Below are positions 8,701-17,850 of a stretch of 64,000 bases of DNA, piece after piece; position 1 is the stretch's first letter, and every line of letters begins with the position of its first letter. A model generated the notes under the pieces. The model was not told where the DNA came from, ran no database searches, and saw nothing but the letters and a program-made list of their open reading frames with translations. The DNA comes from Actinomadura barringtoniae (GTDB lineage Bacteria; Actinomycetota; Actinomycetes; Streptosporangiales; Streptosporangiaceae). The position numbers were made by a program, and so were the translations under genes. The DNA lies in NCBI RefSeq assembly GCF_017573505.1, contig NZ_JAGEOJ010000008.1, positions 62,001 through 126,000 on the forward strand, given 5' to 3'.

Positions 8701-9519
8701 TTAGGAGAACGTCGCCGTCATCGCGGTGACGCCGCCCGGAGCCTCGATGGCCAGCGTTCCCCCGGCGGATCCGGCGGATCCGGCGGCGATGATCGGCTGG
8801 CGGGCGTAGACGGGCCTGCTCGCGCGGAACGACAACTCGCGTACGGCATGCCCGGCCCGGCGCGGCAGCTCCAGGCACAGGATCGCCAGCAGCGGGCCGT
8901 GGACCACCAGGCCCGCGTGCCCCTCGATCTGGGTCGCGTACGCCTCGTCGTAGTGAATGCGGTGGGCGTTGTAGGTGAGCGCGCTGAAGCGGAAGAGTGA
9001 CACCGGATCGGCCGTGAACGACAGCTGCCAGTCAGCGGTCGTCGTCTCTGGCGTCTCGTAGGAGACCTCGGGCGGTTTGGAGGCGGCGTCCCCGCTCCGG
9101 TAGACGAGGTCCTGCTCCTCCTGCGCGATCGCCGTTCCGTCGCGCAGGAACGTGTGCCGTACGGTCACGAACAGCATCTCGCCGCTGCGTCCCTGCTTGA
9201 CGGTGGTGGCGGCCAGCTCGTCGCGGCGCGTCACCGTGTCGCCGAAGCGGATCGGCTCGTGCAGGGTGAAGCGCCCACCGGCGAACATGCGGCGGCGGTC
9301 CGGGATGGGCGGCAGGAAGCGGCCCCCACGCGGGTGCCCGTCGGGTCCGAGCTCGTTCTGCGGAACGCGGTCCAGGAAGTGCAGCCACTGCCACAGCGGC
9401 GGCAGCGCACCGTCCGGCGGTGTCACGTCCAGCACGCCCGCGAGCGCGGCGGCCGGAGCGGCGTCGATCATCTCGGTGGTCTCGACCGGCTCGGGCGCCC
9501 AGCCCTCGATGTCGATCAC
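8701..9519 (-). CDS. Mesaconyl-/itaconyl-CoA hydratase-like (FAS1-dehydratase/MaoC hot-dog) protein
   Basis: A 272-residue double hot-dog hydratase. The N-terminal half has LWQWLHFLDRVPQNELGPDGHPRGG in two adjoining blocks plus PPIPDRRRMFAGG, typical of the HTD2/mesaconyl-C4-CoA hydratase branch. The C-terminal hot-dog has the hydratase-2-like FSALTYNAHRIHYDEAYA with the Asn-x2-x-x-His/Asp active-site pattern. It overlaps the CoA-transferase gene by an ATGA, so both act in one pathway: CoA activation of an acid and hydration of its enoyl-CoA. The role beside steroid-type genes is inference. Confidence 0.8.
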   Translation of the reverse strand: MIDIEGWAPEPVETTEMIDAAPAAALAGVLDVTPPDGALPPLWQWLHFLDRVPQNELGPDGHPRGGRFLPPIPDRRRMFAGGRFTLHEPIRFGDTVTRRDELAATTVKQGRSGEMLFVTVRHTFLRDGTAIAQEEQDLVYRSGDAASKPPEVSYETPETTTADWQLSFTADPVSLFRFSALTYNAHRIHYDEAYATQIEGHAGLVVHGPLLAILCLELPRRAGHAVRELSFRASRPVYARQPIIAAGSAGSAGGTLAIEAPGGVTAMTATFS

Positions 9520-10667
9520 GCCACCACACCCCTGGCCCGCAGCTCGTCGGCGTCCATGCCCAGCGAGGCCAGGACCGCGTCGGTGTGCTCGCCGAGCTCC
9601 GGTGCCGGGACGGCGGTCCGTTCACCGGTGTTCAGCGGGATGGCGGGTGCGCGGACGCGGCCCACGCCCGGCTGGTCGATCTCGTTCATGAGCGGGCTGC
9701 CCTCCAGGTCGAGCTCGGAGAAGCGCTTGTAGGGCGCCCAGAGGACCGAGGTCCCGGCGAGGGCCTTCTCCACGTCGGCAAGCGTGCGGCACTCGAACCA
9801 GGGGGCGAGCAGCGCGGCGAGGGCTTCGCGGTGCCGGTAGCGGTCACCGTCGACGGAGAAGTCGGCGCGCAGCATCCGTCCGAGCTCAGCGACCGTCTCG
9901 GCGACGCCCGTCACCTCGCACAGGTCGGTGAAGTGCCGGGTCGTGAGGGCGACGACCATCACCCGCCCGTCGCCGACGGCGAAGTCGCGGCCGAACCCGC
10001 CGTAGAGGTAGTTGCCGATCCGAGGCCGTTCCTCCCCCAGCTGCGCCTCGGCGAGGAAGCCCAGGTTGCCCGCGGTCGCGAGCGCCACGTCGTACAGCGG
10101 CAGCTTGATCTGCGCGCCCTCGCCCCTCCGGGCCCGGCGCCGTTCGGCGGCCAGCAGCCCGACCGCCGCGTACAACCCGCAGGCCACGTCCCACGCGGGC
10201 AGCACGTGCGAGACCGGCCCGGCGTGATCGACCGGGCCGGTGACCAGCGGGAAGCCGATCTCGGCGTTGACGGTGTAGTCGACGGCCGCGCTCCCGTCCG
10301 GGCGGCCCTCGATCTGCAGGTGGATGAGGTCGGGACGTACGGCCGACAGCGCCTCGTAGCCCAGCCAGCCGCGCCCGACCGCGTTGGTGAGGACGATGCC
10401 CGCGTCCGCCGCGAGGCGCGTCACGACCTCGCGGCCCTCGGGCGAACGGAAGTCGACGGTCACCGACCGCTTGCCCTTGTTCATCCCGGTCCACAGCAGG
10501 CTGGTGCCGGACGGGGCGAGGGGCCAGCGGGAGGTGTCGGCGGCGCCGCCGAGCGGATCGACGCGGATCACGTCCGCGCCGAGCTGGGCGAGGGTCATCC
10601 CGCCCAGCGGCGCGGCGACGAAACTGGAGACTTCGACGATCCGCAGGCCTTCGAGCATGCCAAGCAT
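9516..10667 (-). CDS. CaiB/BaiF (family III) CoA-transferase
   Basis: A 383-residue family III CoA-transferase that moves CoA between acids through a Gly-flanked Asp. The N-terminus LEGLRIVEVSSFVAAPLGG and the blocks LAQLGADVIRVDPLGG and NKGKRSVTVDFRSPEG are characteristic. The Met three codons in (10658) is an equally good start. It is translationally coupled to the downstream hydratase (4-bp overlap) and follows the thiolase gene by 60 bp that hold a palindromic repeat. The substrate is unknown. Confidence 0.85.
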   Translation of the reverse strand: MLGMLEGLRIVEVSSFVAAPLGGMTLAQLGADVIRVDPLGGAADTSRWPLAPSGTSLLWTGMNKGKRSVTVDFRSPEGREVVTRLAADAGIVLTNAVGRGWLGYEALSAVRPDLIHLQIEGRPDGSAAVDYTVNAEIGFPLVTGPVDHAGPVSHVLPAWDVACGLYAAVGLLAAERRRARRGEGAQIKLPLYDVALATAGNLGFLAEAQLGEERPRIGNYLYGGFGRDFAVGDGRVMVVALTTRHFTDLCEVTGVAETVAELGRMLRADFSVDGDRYRHREALAALLAPWFECRTLADVEKALAGTSVLWAPYKRFSELDLEGSPLMNEIDQPGVGRVRAPAIPLNTGERTAVPAPELGEHTDAVLASLGMDADELRARGVVA

Positions 10668-10687
10668 GCCCTGATCGTGTCAGACCC

Positions 10688-10725
10688 TCCCGAGGGGGGG
10701 ACGACCCCCCACCCGACTTCGTCGG
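10688..10725. repeat. G/C-rich palindromic element, possible terminator
   Basis: In the 60-bp gap between thiolase and CoA-transferase genes, a CCGAGGGGGG / CCCCCC inverted repeat is followed by a second small hairpin CCGAC-TTC-GTCGG. Nearly the same composite sequence lies at about 2290-2350 inside the 5' end of the permease gene. It could act as a transcription terminator for the thiolase operon or be a dispersed REP-like element. Confidence 0.5.
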
Positions 10726-10727
10726 AT

Positions 10728-11882
<1,155 letters not shown>

Positions 11883-11893
11883 GGTGTGTCTCC

Positions 11894-12523
11894 TTACGCG
11901 GGGGGAGGGCTCGCCTGGATCCCTTCCAGGACCATGGCGAGGTACTGCTTGGCGATCTCTTCGGCGGACAGCCGGCCGCCGTGCTGGTACCAGTTGGCGG
12001 CGACCCAGACGGTGTCGCGGATGAACCGGTAGACCAGGACGCGGTCGAGGTCGGGGCGGAACGCGCCCTCCTCGACGCCCCGGTCCAGCAGCGCCGTCCA
12101 CATCTCCTCGAACCGCCGCTGCGAGTCCAGGAGGTAGTGGAAGCGTTCGCTGATGGCCAGGTGCTTGGACTCGTTCTGGTAGATCACGACGGCCGGGCGG
12201 TGCCGGTCGATCGAGCGGAACGACTCGACGACGAAGGCCTCGAGGGTCTCGCGCGCGGGCAGCTCCGCGGCGACCACGCGGTCGTAGGCGGCCCACAGCT
12301 CGTCGAGGAACGTCGAGAGGATCTCGTCGGCCATCGACTCCTTGGAGTCGAAGTGGTAATACAGGCTGCCGCCGAGGATCCCGGCCGCGTCGGCGACCTT
12401 CCGCACGGTGGTGGCGGCGTACCCCTGGGAGGCGAACACCTCGGCGGCGGTGGCGAGCAGCTCGGCCCGCCGTTCCGCGCGGGCGGCGGCGGTGCCTTCG
12501 GCGTCACGCCGTCGTGGACTCAT
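11894..12523 (-). CDS. kstR2: TetR-family regulator, KstR2-like
   Basis: A 209-residue TetR repressor. The HTH spans about residues 18-65 (GYAATTVRKVADAAGILGGSL is the recognition part, in two pieces) and ends with YYHFDSKESM. The C-terminal ligand domain contains YQNESKHLAISERFHYLLDS and the WYQHGGRLS segment seen in KstR2-type proteins, which respond to HIP-CoA, a steroid C/D-ring intermediate. It sits between thiolase and SDR genes as kstR2 does, and a KstR2-like operator lies before the acyl-CoA dehydrogenase gene (14513-14526). A different acyl-CoA ligand is possible. Confidence 0.7.
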   Translation of the reverse strand: MSPRRRDAEGTAAARAERRAELLATAAEVFASQGYAATTVRKVADAAGILGGSLYYHFDSKESMADEILSTFLDELWAAYDRVVAAELPARETLEAFVVESFRSIDRHRPAVVIYQNESKHLAISERFHYLLDSQRRFEEMWTALLDRGVEEGAFRPDLDRVLVYRFIRDTVWVAANWYQHGGRLSAEEIAKQYLAMVLEGIQASPPPA

Positions 12524-12530
12524 CTGTGTG

Positions 12531-13316
12531 TCAGGCCTTCTGAGAGGAGACGGAGACGACCTCGCCGGTCATGTACGACGAGTAGTCGCTGGCCAGGAAG
12601 ACGATAACGTTGGCCACCTCCCACGGCTCGGCGTAGCGGCCGAACGCCTCGCGGCGCGTCAGCTCGTCCAGCAGGTCCTCCGAGGTGACCTTCACCAGGT
12701 GCGGGTGCATGGCGAGCGAGGGCGACACCGCGTTGATCCGTACACCGTGCTCGGCGGCCTCCAGCGCGGCGCAGCGGGTGAGCGCCATGACCCCGGCCTT
12801 GGCGGCGGCGTAGTGCGACTGGCCCTTCTGCGCCCGCCAGCCGATCACCGAGGCGTTGTTGACGATCACGCCCGCGCCCTCCTGGCCCCGCATGATGCGC
12901 AGGGCGGCGCGGGTGCAGCGCATGGTGCCGTTGAGGGTGATGTCCAGGACGCGGTTCCAGGCGTCGTCGGCCATGTCGACCAGGTCGGCCGTGCCGCCGA
13001 GACCCGCGTTGTTCACCGCGACGTCGAGGCGGCCGAAGCGCTGCACGCCCAGGTCGTAGAGGGCCTGGACCTGCTCCTCGGAGGTGACGTCGCAGGGCAG
13101 CGCGGCGACCCGGTCGGCGCCGAACTCCTTCTCCAGCGCGGCCTGGGACTCGCCGAGGCGCCGTTCGTGGGCGTCGGAGATGAGGACCTTGGCGCCCTCC
13201 TCCAGACAGCGCCGCGCGGTGGCGCCGCCGATCCCGGCCCCGGCCGCGGCCGTGATCACGACGGCCTTGTCCTTGAGCAGGTCGTGGCCGGTCACGTATT
13301 CGGGGGGCGGGGTCAT
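12531..13316 (-). CDS. ipdF: SDR-family dehydrogenase, IpdF-like
   Basis: A 261-residue SDR with an unusual extended N-terminus. The cofactor loop TAAAGAGIG is at 22-30, NNAG at 102-105, and the catalytic Ser156, Tyr169 and Lys173 are present. The stretch NAVSPSLAMHPHLVK after the active site and the ending SYMTGEVVSVSSQ resemble IpdF, the 5-hydroxy-HIP-CoA dehydrogenase of steroid degradation. Its start overlaps the acyl-CoA dehydrogenase stop (ATGA), so the two are co-translated. Confidence 0.7.
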   Translation of the reverse strand: MTPPPEYVTGHDLLKDKAVVITAAAGAGIGGATARRCLEEGAKVLISDAHERRLGESQAALEKEFGADRVAALPCDVTSEEQVQALYDLGVQRFGRLDVAVNNAGLGGTADLVDMADDAWNRVLDITLNGTMRCTRAALRIMRGQEGAGVIVNNASVIGWRAQKGQSHYAAAKAGVMALTRCAALEAAEHGVRINAVSPSLAMHPHLVKVTSEDLLDELTRREAFGRYAEPWEVANVIVFLASDYSSYMTGEVVSVSSQKA

Positions 13317-14500
13317 GGGCGGGGCTCCCTGGGCAAGCCGAGGACGCGCTCGGCGATGATGTTGCGCTGGATCTCGTTCGACCCGGCGTAGATGGTGTCG
13401 GAACGGGAGAACAGGAACAGCCGCTGCCAGTCGTTCAGGTCGTAGGGCTCTCCGTCGGCGACCAGCCCGGCCGCACCGAGCACGTCCATGGCCAGCTCGC
13501 CGAGGTCGCGGTGCCACTGGCCCCAGACCAGCTTGGAGATCGACGACTCGGGGCCCGGCGCTCCCGCCGCGACGCCCGCCATCGTGCGGGTCGCGTTCAG
13601 GCGCATGATCTCCAGGCCCATCCACGCGCGGGTGAGGCGGTCGCGCAGCAGCGGGTCGTCGATGGCGCCGGTACGGCGGGCGAGGTCGATGACCGCCTGC
13701 AGCTCGCGCCGGAACCCGACCTGCTGGCCGAGCGTGGCGACGCCGCGTTCGAAGCCGAGCGTGGCCATGGCGATCTTCCAGCCCTCGCCGGGCGCGCCCA
13801 CGATGTTGGCGGCGTCGGTGCGGGCGTCGTCGAAGAAGACCTCGTTGAACTCCGAGGTGCCGGTCAGCTGCACGATCGGGCGGATGTCGACGCCGTCCTG
13901 CTTCATCGGGACCAGCAGGTAGGACAGGCCGCTGTGACGGGCGGAGCCGGGCTCGGTGCGGCAGACGGCGAAGCACCAGTCCGACTCGACCGCGAGCGAC
14001 GTCCAGACCTTCTGCCCGTCGATGCGCCACTGGGCGCCGTCGCCCGTGAGGGCGGCCCGGGTCTGCACGTTGGCAAGGTCAGAGCCGGCGTTCGGCTCGG
14101 AGTAGCCCTGGCACCACAGCTCCTCGACGCGGACGATCGGCGGCAGGAACCGCTCGCGCTGCGCGTCGGTGCCGAACGCGATGATCGTGGGCCCGAGGAG
14201 GTTCTCCCCGATGTGGCCGACCCGGGCGGGGGCGCCCGCGAGCGCGTACTCCTCGTTGAAGATCACCTGCTGCTCGACGGAGGCGGCGCGCCCGCCGTAC
14301 TCCTTCGGCCACCCGACGCAGGTCCAGCCCGCCGCGGCCATGTGCCGCTCCCAGCCGAGCCGCTCCTCGAACGCCTCGTGCTCGCGGCCGGGGCCGCCCA
14401 GCCCGCGGGCGTGCGCGAAGTCGCCCGACAGGTTGGCCTCGAGCCAGTCGCGGACCTCGGCACGGAAGGCCCGGTCCTCGGGGGTCTCGTTCTCGGTCAC
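13313..14500 (-). CDS. fadE30: Acyl-CoA dehydrogenase, FadE30-like
   Basis: A 395-residue FAD-dependent acyl-CoA dehydrogenase with the conserved CQGYSEPNAGSDLANVQTRA flavin/substrate block (about residues 130-150), WRIDGQKVWTSLA, and a C-terminal helical domain ending in IYAGSNEIQRNIIAERVLG. It has the long N-terminal FAEVRDWLEANL-type lead of the actinobacterial FadE30 group. It is the first gene of the minus-strand operon, and the KstR2-like palindrome lies 11-28 bp upstream of its ATG. Steroid ring role is inferred from context. Confidence 0.75.
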   Translation of the reverse strand: MTENETPEDRAFRAEVRDWLEANLSGDFAHARGLGGPGREHEAFEERLGWERHMAAAGWTCVGWPKEYGGRAASVEQQVIFNEEYALAGAPARVGHIGENLLGPTIIAFGTDAQRERFLPPIVRVEELWCQGYSEPNAGSDLANVQTRAALTGDGAQWRIDGQKVWTSLAVESDWCFAVCRTEPGSARHSGLSYLLVPMKQDGVDIRPIVQLTGTSEFNEVFFDDARTDAANIVGAPGEGWKIAMATLGFERGVATLGQQVGFRRELQAVIDLARRTGAIDDPLLRDRLTRAWMGLEIMRLNATRTMAGVAAGAPGPESSISKLVWGQWHRDLGELAMDVLGAAGLVADGEPYDLNDWQRLFLFSRSDTIYAGSNEIQRNIIAERVLGLPREPRP

Positions 14501-14510
14501 ACCGGGGACT

Positions 14511-14528
14511 CTACCAAACAGTTGTTAG
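14511..14528. promoter_or_regulatory. KstR2-like operator upstream of fadE30-like gene
   Basis: CTACCAAACAGTTGTTAG is an inverted repeat CTAnCAA-N4-TTGnTAG. Its core matches the outer positions of the published KstR2 motif AnCAAGnnCTTGnT, but the inner G/C pair is different. It lies in the 34-bp gap between the PP2C gene stop and the acyl-CoA dehydrogenase start, so bound repressor would cover that promoter. Confidence 0.6.
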
Positions 14529-14534
14529 AAAGAA

Positions 14535-16502
14535 TCAGCCGCCGACTCTGAAGGCGAACAGGGTGGTGTCGTCGGCGAAGCGGTCGTGCCCCATGCGTTG
14601 CAGCACGTCGTCCAGCATCCGGTGCAGGTTGTCGCCGTGGCCCTCGACCATCCCGGCCAGCTTGTCGATCTGCGCGTCCAGGTCGGCGCCCCGCCGCTCC
14701 ACCAGGCCGTCGGTGTAGAGGACGACGACGTCCCCGTCCCGCAGCGGCGTCGCGTTGGTGGCGTACTCCATGCCGGGGAACGCGCCGAGCAGCGGGTCGG
14801 GGTCGCCGGCCGCCGCCAGCCGTTCGGCCCGGCCGTCGCGGACCAGGATGGGCGGCGGATGCCCGGCGCTCGACCAGGTCAGCTGCCGGGTCTCGGGGTC
14901 GAAGTGGGCCACCACGGCCGTGCCGGTGGTGGCCGGGCCGAGGCCGTCGGTCATGTCGTTCAGCCAGCCGAGCAGCCGCCCGGAGCACTCGCCGGTGTAG
15001 GCGAGGCCGAGCAGCCCGTGCCGCATCCGCGCCATGTCGGCGGTCGCGGCCAGGCCGTGCCCGCTGGCGTCGCCGATCGCCAGCAGCGACCGGCCGCTGG
15101 GCAGCACGCGGGTGACGTACCAGTCGCCGCCGATGCGTGCCGGGTTCTCGGCCGGGATGCTGCGGACGGCCGCACTGAGGCCCGGGGCGCCCGCGAGGAC
15201 CTGGTCGGGCGGCAGGATCGCGCGCCGCAGCGTCAGGGCCACCTGCCGTTCGCGGGCGCTCTCGCCCTGCAGGCGCAGCAGGTCGCGGCGGGTCTCGGCG
15301 AGCGCGCCCTCGATGGAACGGCGGCGGGTGACGTCCTGGGTGATGGCACTGATCCCGGTCAGCCGGCCCGCCCGGTCCAGCATCGGCTCGGCGTTCAGCC
15401 ACAGGTGCCGGTCCGAGCCGCCGGGCGTACGGATCCGGTACTCGACCTGGACCGGCTCGCGGCGGCTGAACAGCACGTGCATGGCCTGCTCGAACAGCGG
15501 CAGGTCCTCCGGGGCGATGATCTTGGGGAAGTCGTCGGCGCCGACCGGCTCGTCGCTCGGGCCGCGCCCGTAGTTGGCGAGCATCTGCGGCGACCAGACC
15601 GTCTCGTCGGCGGCCAGGTCCCACTCGCCGAAGCCGATGCTGGCGAGGCGTTCGGACCGGTCGAGGCGGCGGCGGACCCGATCGTCGTCATCGTGGTGGC
15701 GCCAGGTCAGGCAGATGCCGGTGGGCACCTGGACGCACCTGATGCTCAGCCTGGCCGAACGGGAGGTCCCGTGGTGGACGGTCGAGTAGTCGATCGGGCC
15801 GCAGGCGAACGGCTCACCGGTCTCCAGGACCTTCACGTACTCGGGGAACAGGCCGTTCAGCAGCGCGCCCGGGTCGATGCGCAGCATGCGGCGGCCGAGC
15901 AGTTCCTCGGGCGGGCGGCCGAAGATGTCCTCGGCGGCCTCCCCGAAGGCGCGGTGCAGGAAGTCGACCACGTGGCCGTCGTCGGCCCGGACCGGGATCA
16001 GGTGGCTCGACGAGCCGAGCGCCGAGTCCAGCACCGCCTGCGCCGCCGGGTCGTTGGGCGCCGCGGCCAGGCGTTCCTGGTCCGCGCGTTCGTCCTCGTC
16101 GGTCAGGCCGCCGAGCAGCGCCTCGACCTCCTCGGCGCGGTCGGCGATCCCGGCGGGTCCGGCCGGATCGGTGGGATCGTCCGCGCGGGAACGGATGTGG
16201 CGGATGGCCTCGTCGACATCGCCGACCGTGAGCCGCGGCGACCCGTTCACCGCGGTCTGCGGCTGGGTGTTGGCGGCATCCTCGGTCACCAGCAGGGCCG
16301 CCGTCTCCTCCAGCTCGGTGCCCAGGTCCCGGGCGAGCCAGATCAGGTGCTGGAGGGCCTCGTCCTCATGGCAGCCGAGGCGATCGGCCAGCACCACGCG
16401 CGCCTCCGCCACGACGGCCCGCTCGCGCATGGCCGCGCGCAGATCCTCCAGGCCCGGCAAATTAAGCCCGGCACCTCCAGGTCCCAGCGTCGTCCCGTCC
16501 AT
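14535..16502 (-). CDS. ANTAR-PAS-PAS-PP2C (SpoIIE-type) signalling phosphatase
   Basis: A 655-residue cytoplasmic signalling protein. An ANTAR-like three-helix RNA-binding domain lies at about 16-68 (LRAAMRERAVVAEARVVLAD...). Two PAS-type sensor domains follow at about 165-265 and 285-400 (the second with a PAC tail ISAITQDVTRRR). A PP2C/SpoIIE serine phosphatase fills about 415-652, with metal-site stretches GGDWY, IGDASGHGLAAT and DGDVVVLYTDGLVERR. It should dephosphorylate an anti-sigma antagonist. The combination of an ANTAR with a phosphatase in one chain is uncommon. No partner gene is adjacent. Confidence 0.85.
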   Translation of the reverse strand: MDGTTLGPGGAGLNLPGLEDLRAAMRERAVVAEARVVLADRLGCHEDEALQHLIWLARDLGTELEETAALLVTEDAANTQPQTAVNGSPRLTVGDVDEAIRHIRSRADDPTDPAGPAGIADRAEEVEALLGGLTDEDERADQERLAAAPNDPAAQAVLDSALGSSSHLIPVRADDGHVVDFLHRAFGEAAEDIFGRPPEELLGRRMLRIDPGALLNGLFPEYVKVLETGEPFACGPIDYSTVHHGTSRSARLSIRCVQVPTGICLTWRHHDDDDRVRRRLDRSERLASIGFGEWDLAADETVWSPQMLANYGRGPSDEPVGADDFPKIIAPEDLPLFEQAMHVLFSRREPVQVEYRIRTPGGSDRHLWLNAEPMLDRAGRLTGISAITQDVTRRRSIEGALAETRRDLLRLQGESARERQVALTLRRAILPPDQVLAGAPGLSAAVRSIPAENPARIGGDWYVTRVLPSGRSLLAIGDASGHGLAATADMARMRHGLLGLAYTGECSGRLLGWLNDMTDGLGPATTGTAVVAHFDPETRQLTWSSAGHPPPILVRDGRAERLAAAGDPDPLLGAFPGMEYATNATPLRDGDVVVLYTDGLVERRGADLDAQIDKLAGMVEGHGDNLHRMLDDVLQRMGHDRFADDTTLFAFRVGG

Positions 16503-16599
16503 CCCAGAAATATATGGGCACGTGTCGGACTACTGTTCCCAGCGACGACCTTTGGCCGCACCGAGCTACAAACCCACGCGTGTTTCCTTAAATGGACGG

Positions 16600-17850
16600 T
16601 CAAGAGTCAACCTTGACATTCACCGGAGTTCGCGCCGTTTCGGTTTCGACCGGCATCGCAGGCAAGGTGGATGGAAATTCGTCGGCGGAGCTGTCCCGGT
16701 GCAGAAGCGAGAAAAGCCGTTCCCATCGGTCCAGCACGGTGTCGGGATGGAAGCGCAGCACGGAGTTGCGGGCCGCGGCCCCCATGCTGCGGCGCAGCGC
16801 GGCGTCCCCCATGAGACGGTCAAGTGCCTCGGCGAAGCCGAAAATGTCCCCGCGCTCGACCAGGAGACCGTTCTCCTCCTCGTTCAGCAGTTCCCGGACG
16901 CCCGGCGCGCAGTCGAACGCGACGGTCGGCAGCCCGTAGGCCATCGACTCCAGGACCGACATCGGAAATCCCTCGTCGCGGGACGGCAGCGCGAAGATCG
17001 ACGCCTCGGTCAGCGCCGCCTCGATGTCGTCGGTCACGCCCTTGAATTCGACCGAGCCGGATAGCCCGGCGGAATGGGCCTGGTCGCGCAGATCAGGCCC
17101 GGCGGGGCCGTCGCCGTAGATGTGCAGCCGCCATTCCGGGTGCTCGGGCGCGACCCGCTCCCACGCCTCCAGGAGCATGTCCACGCCCTTCTCGTACGAG
17201 AGCCGCCCGACGCAGGCGACGACCGGCTCGGCGAGCGTGGGAAAGCCGTTGGGCGAGACGTGCAGCGGGTTGGGCATGTGGTCGGCGTTGGTCATGCCGT
17301 CCCTGGCCCAGGCGTCGGCGTCCTCGGCCGTAAGGGCCAGGAAGCGGTCGGTGCCGGCGTAGAACTCCTTGACCCGGCGGTAGCGGGACGAGCGGCGGGT
17401 GGCGCCGTAGGACTCGTGGCTCATCCCGATGACCTTCATGCCGTGGGTGTCGGCGCGCGCGACCCACTCCATCGCCCAGACCTGCGCCCCGATGATCACG
17501 CCGCCGGGGCGGCGCGCCGACGCGAAGATCGCCGAGAGCTGCTCGACGCCCTTGCGCATCTCGGCCGTACGCCACAGGTCGCGGCCCCAGGCGGCGGCGT
17601 TCAGCCGCTGGGAGAGCCTGCGCGGCCGGTGCGCCAGCGAGGGCGGGCGCCAGTCGTAGTGCAGCACGCGCACGTCGTACGACTCGTCCGAGCGGTAGAG
17701 TTGCGGCTCGGCCGCGTAGGTCACGCCGATGAGGGTGACGCGGTGCCCGCGCCCGACCAGCAGGCGGGCCAGGTGGTGCGCCCACCGTTGCACGCCGCCC
17801 ATCGCGTCGGTGTTGTTGCAGACGATGAAGACGTCACGCGGCTCAGCCAC
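16600..17850 (-). CDS. GT4-family glycosyltransferase
   Basis: A 416-residue GT-B glycosyltransferase. The N-terminal acceptor half begins VFIVCNNTDAMGGVQRWAHHLA; the C-terminal nucleotide-sugar half contains VACVGRLSYEKGVDML and the E-x7-E region LPSRDEGFPMSVLESMAYGLP. The start is the GTG at 17850: an AAGGAGGGGA site (17857-17866) sits 6 bases upstream, while the earlier ATG (17874) has none. The gene overlaps the end of the GT2-TagF gene by 8 bp, so both build one cell-wall glycopolymer or its linkage unit. Confidence 0.85.
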   Translation of the reverse strand: MAEPRDVFIVCNNTDAMGGVQRWAHHLARLLVGRGHRVTLIGVTYAAEPQLYRSDESYDVRVLHYDWRPPSLAHRPRRLSQRLNAAAWGRDLWRTAEMRKGVEQLSAIFASARRPGGVIIGAQVWAMEWVARADTHGMKVIGMSHESYGATRRSSRYRRVKEFYAGTDRFLALTAEDADAWARDGMTNADHMPNPLHVSPNGFPTLAEPVVACVGRLSYEKGVDMLLEAWERVAPEHPEWRLHIYGDGPAGPDLRDQAHSAGLSGSVEFKGVTDDIEAALTEASIFALPSRDEGFPMSVLESMAYGLPTVAFDCAPGVRELLNEEENGLLVERGDIFGFAEALDRLMGDAALRRSMGAAARNSVLRFHPDTVLDRWERLFSLLHRDSSADEFPSTLPAMPVETETARTPVNVKVDS

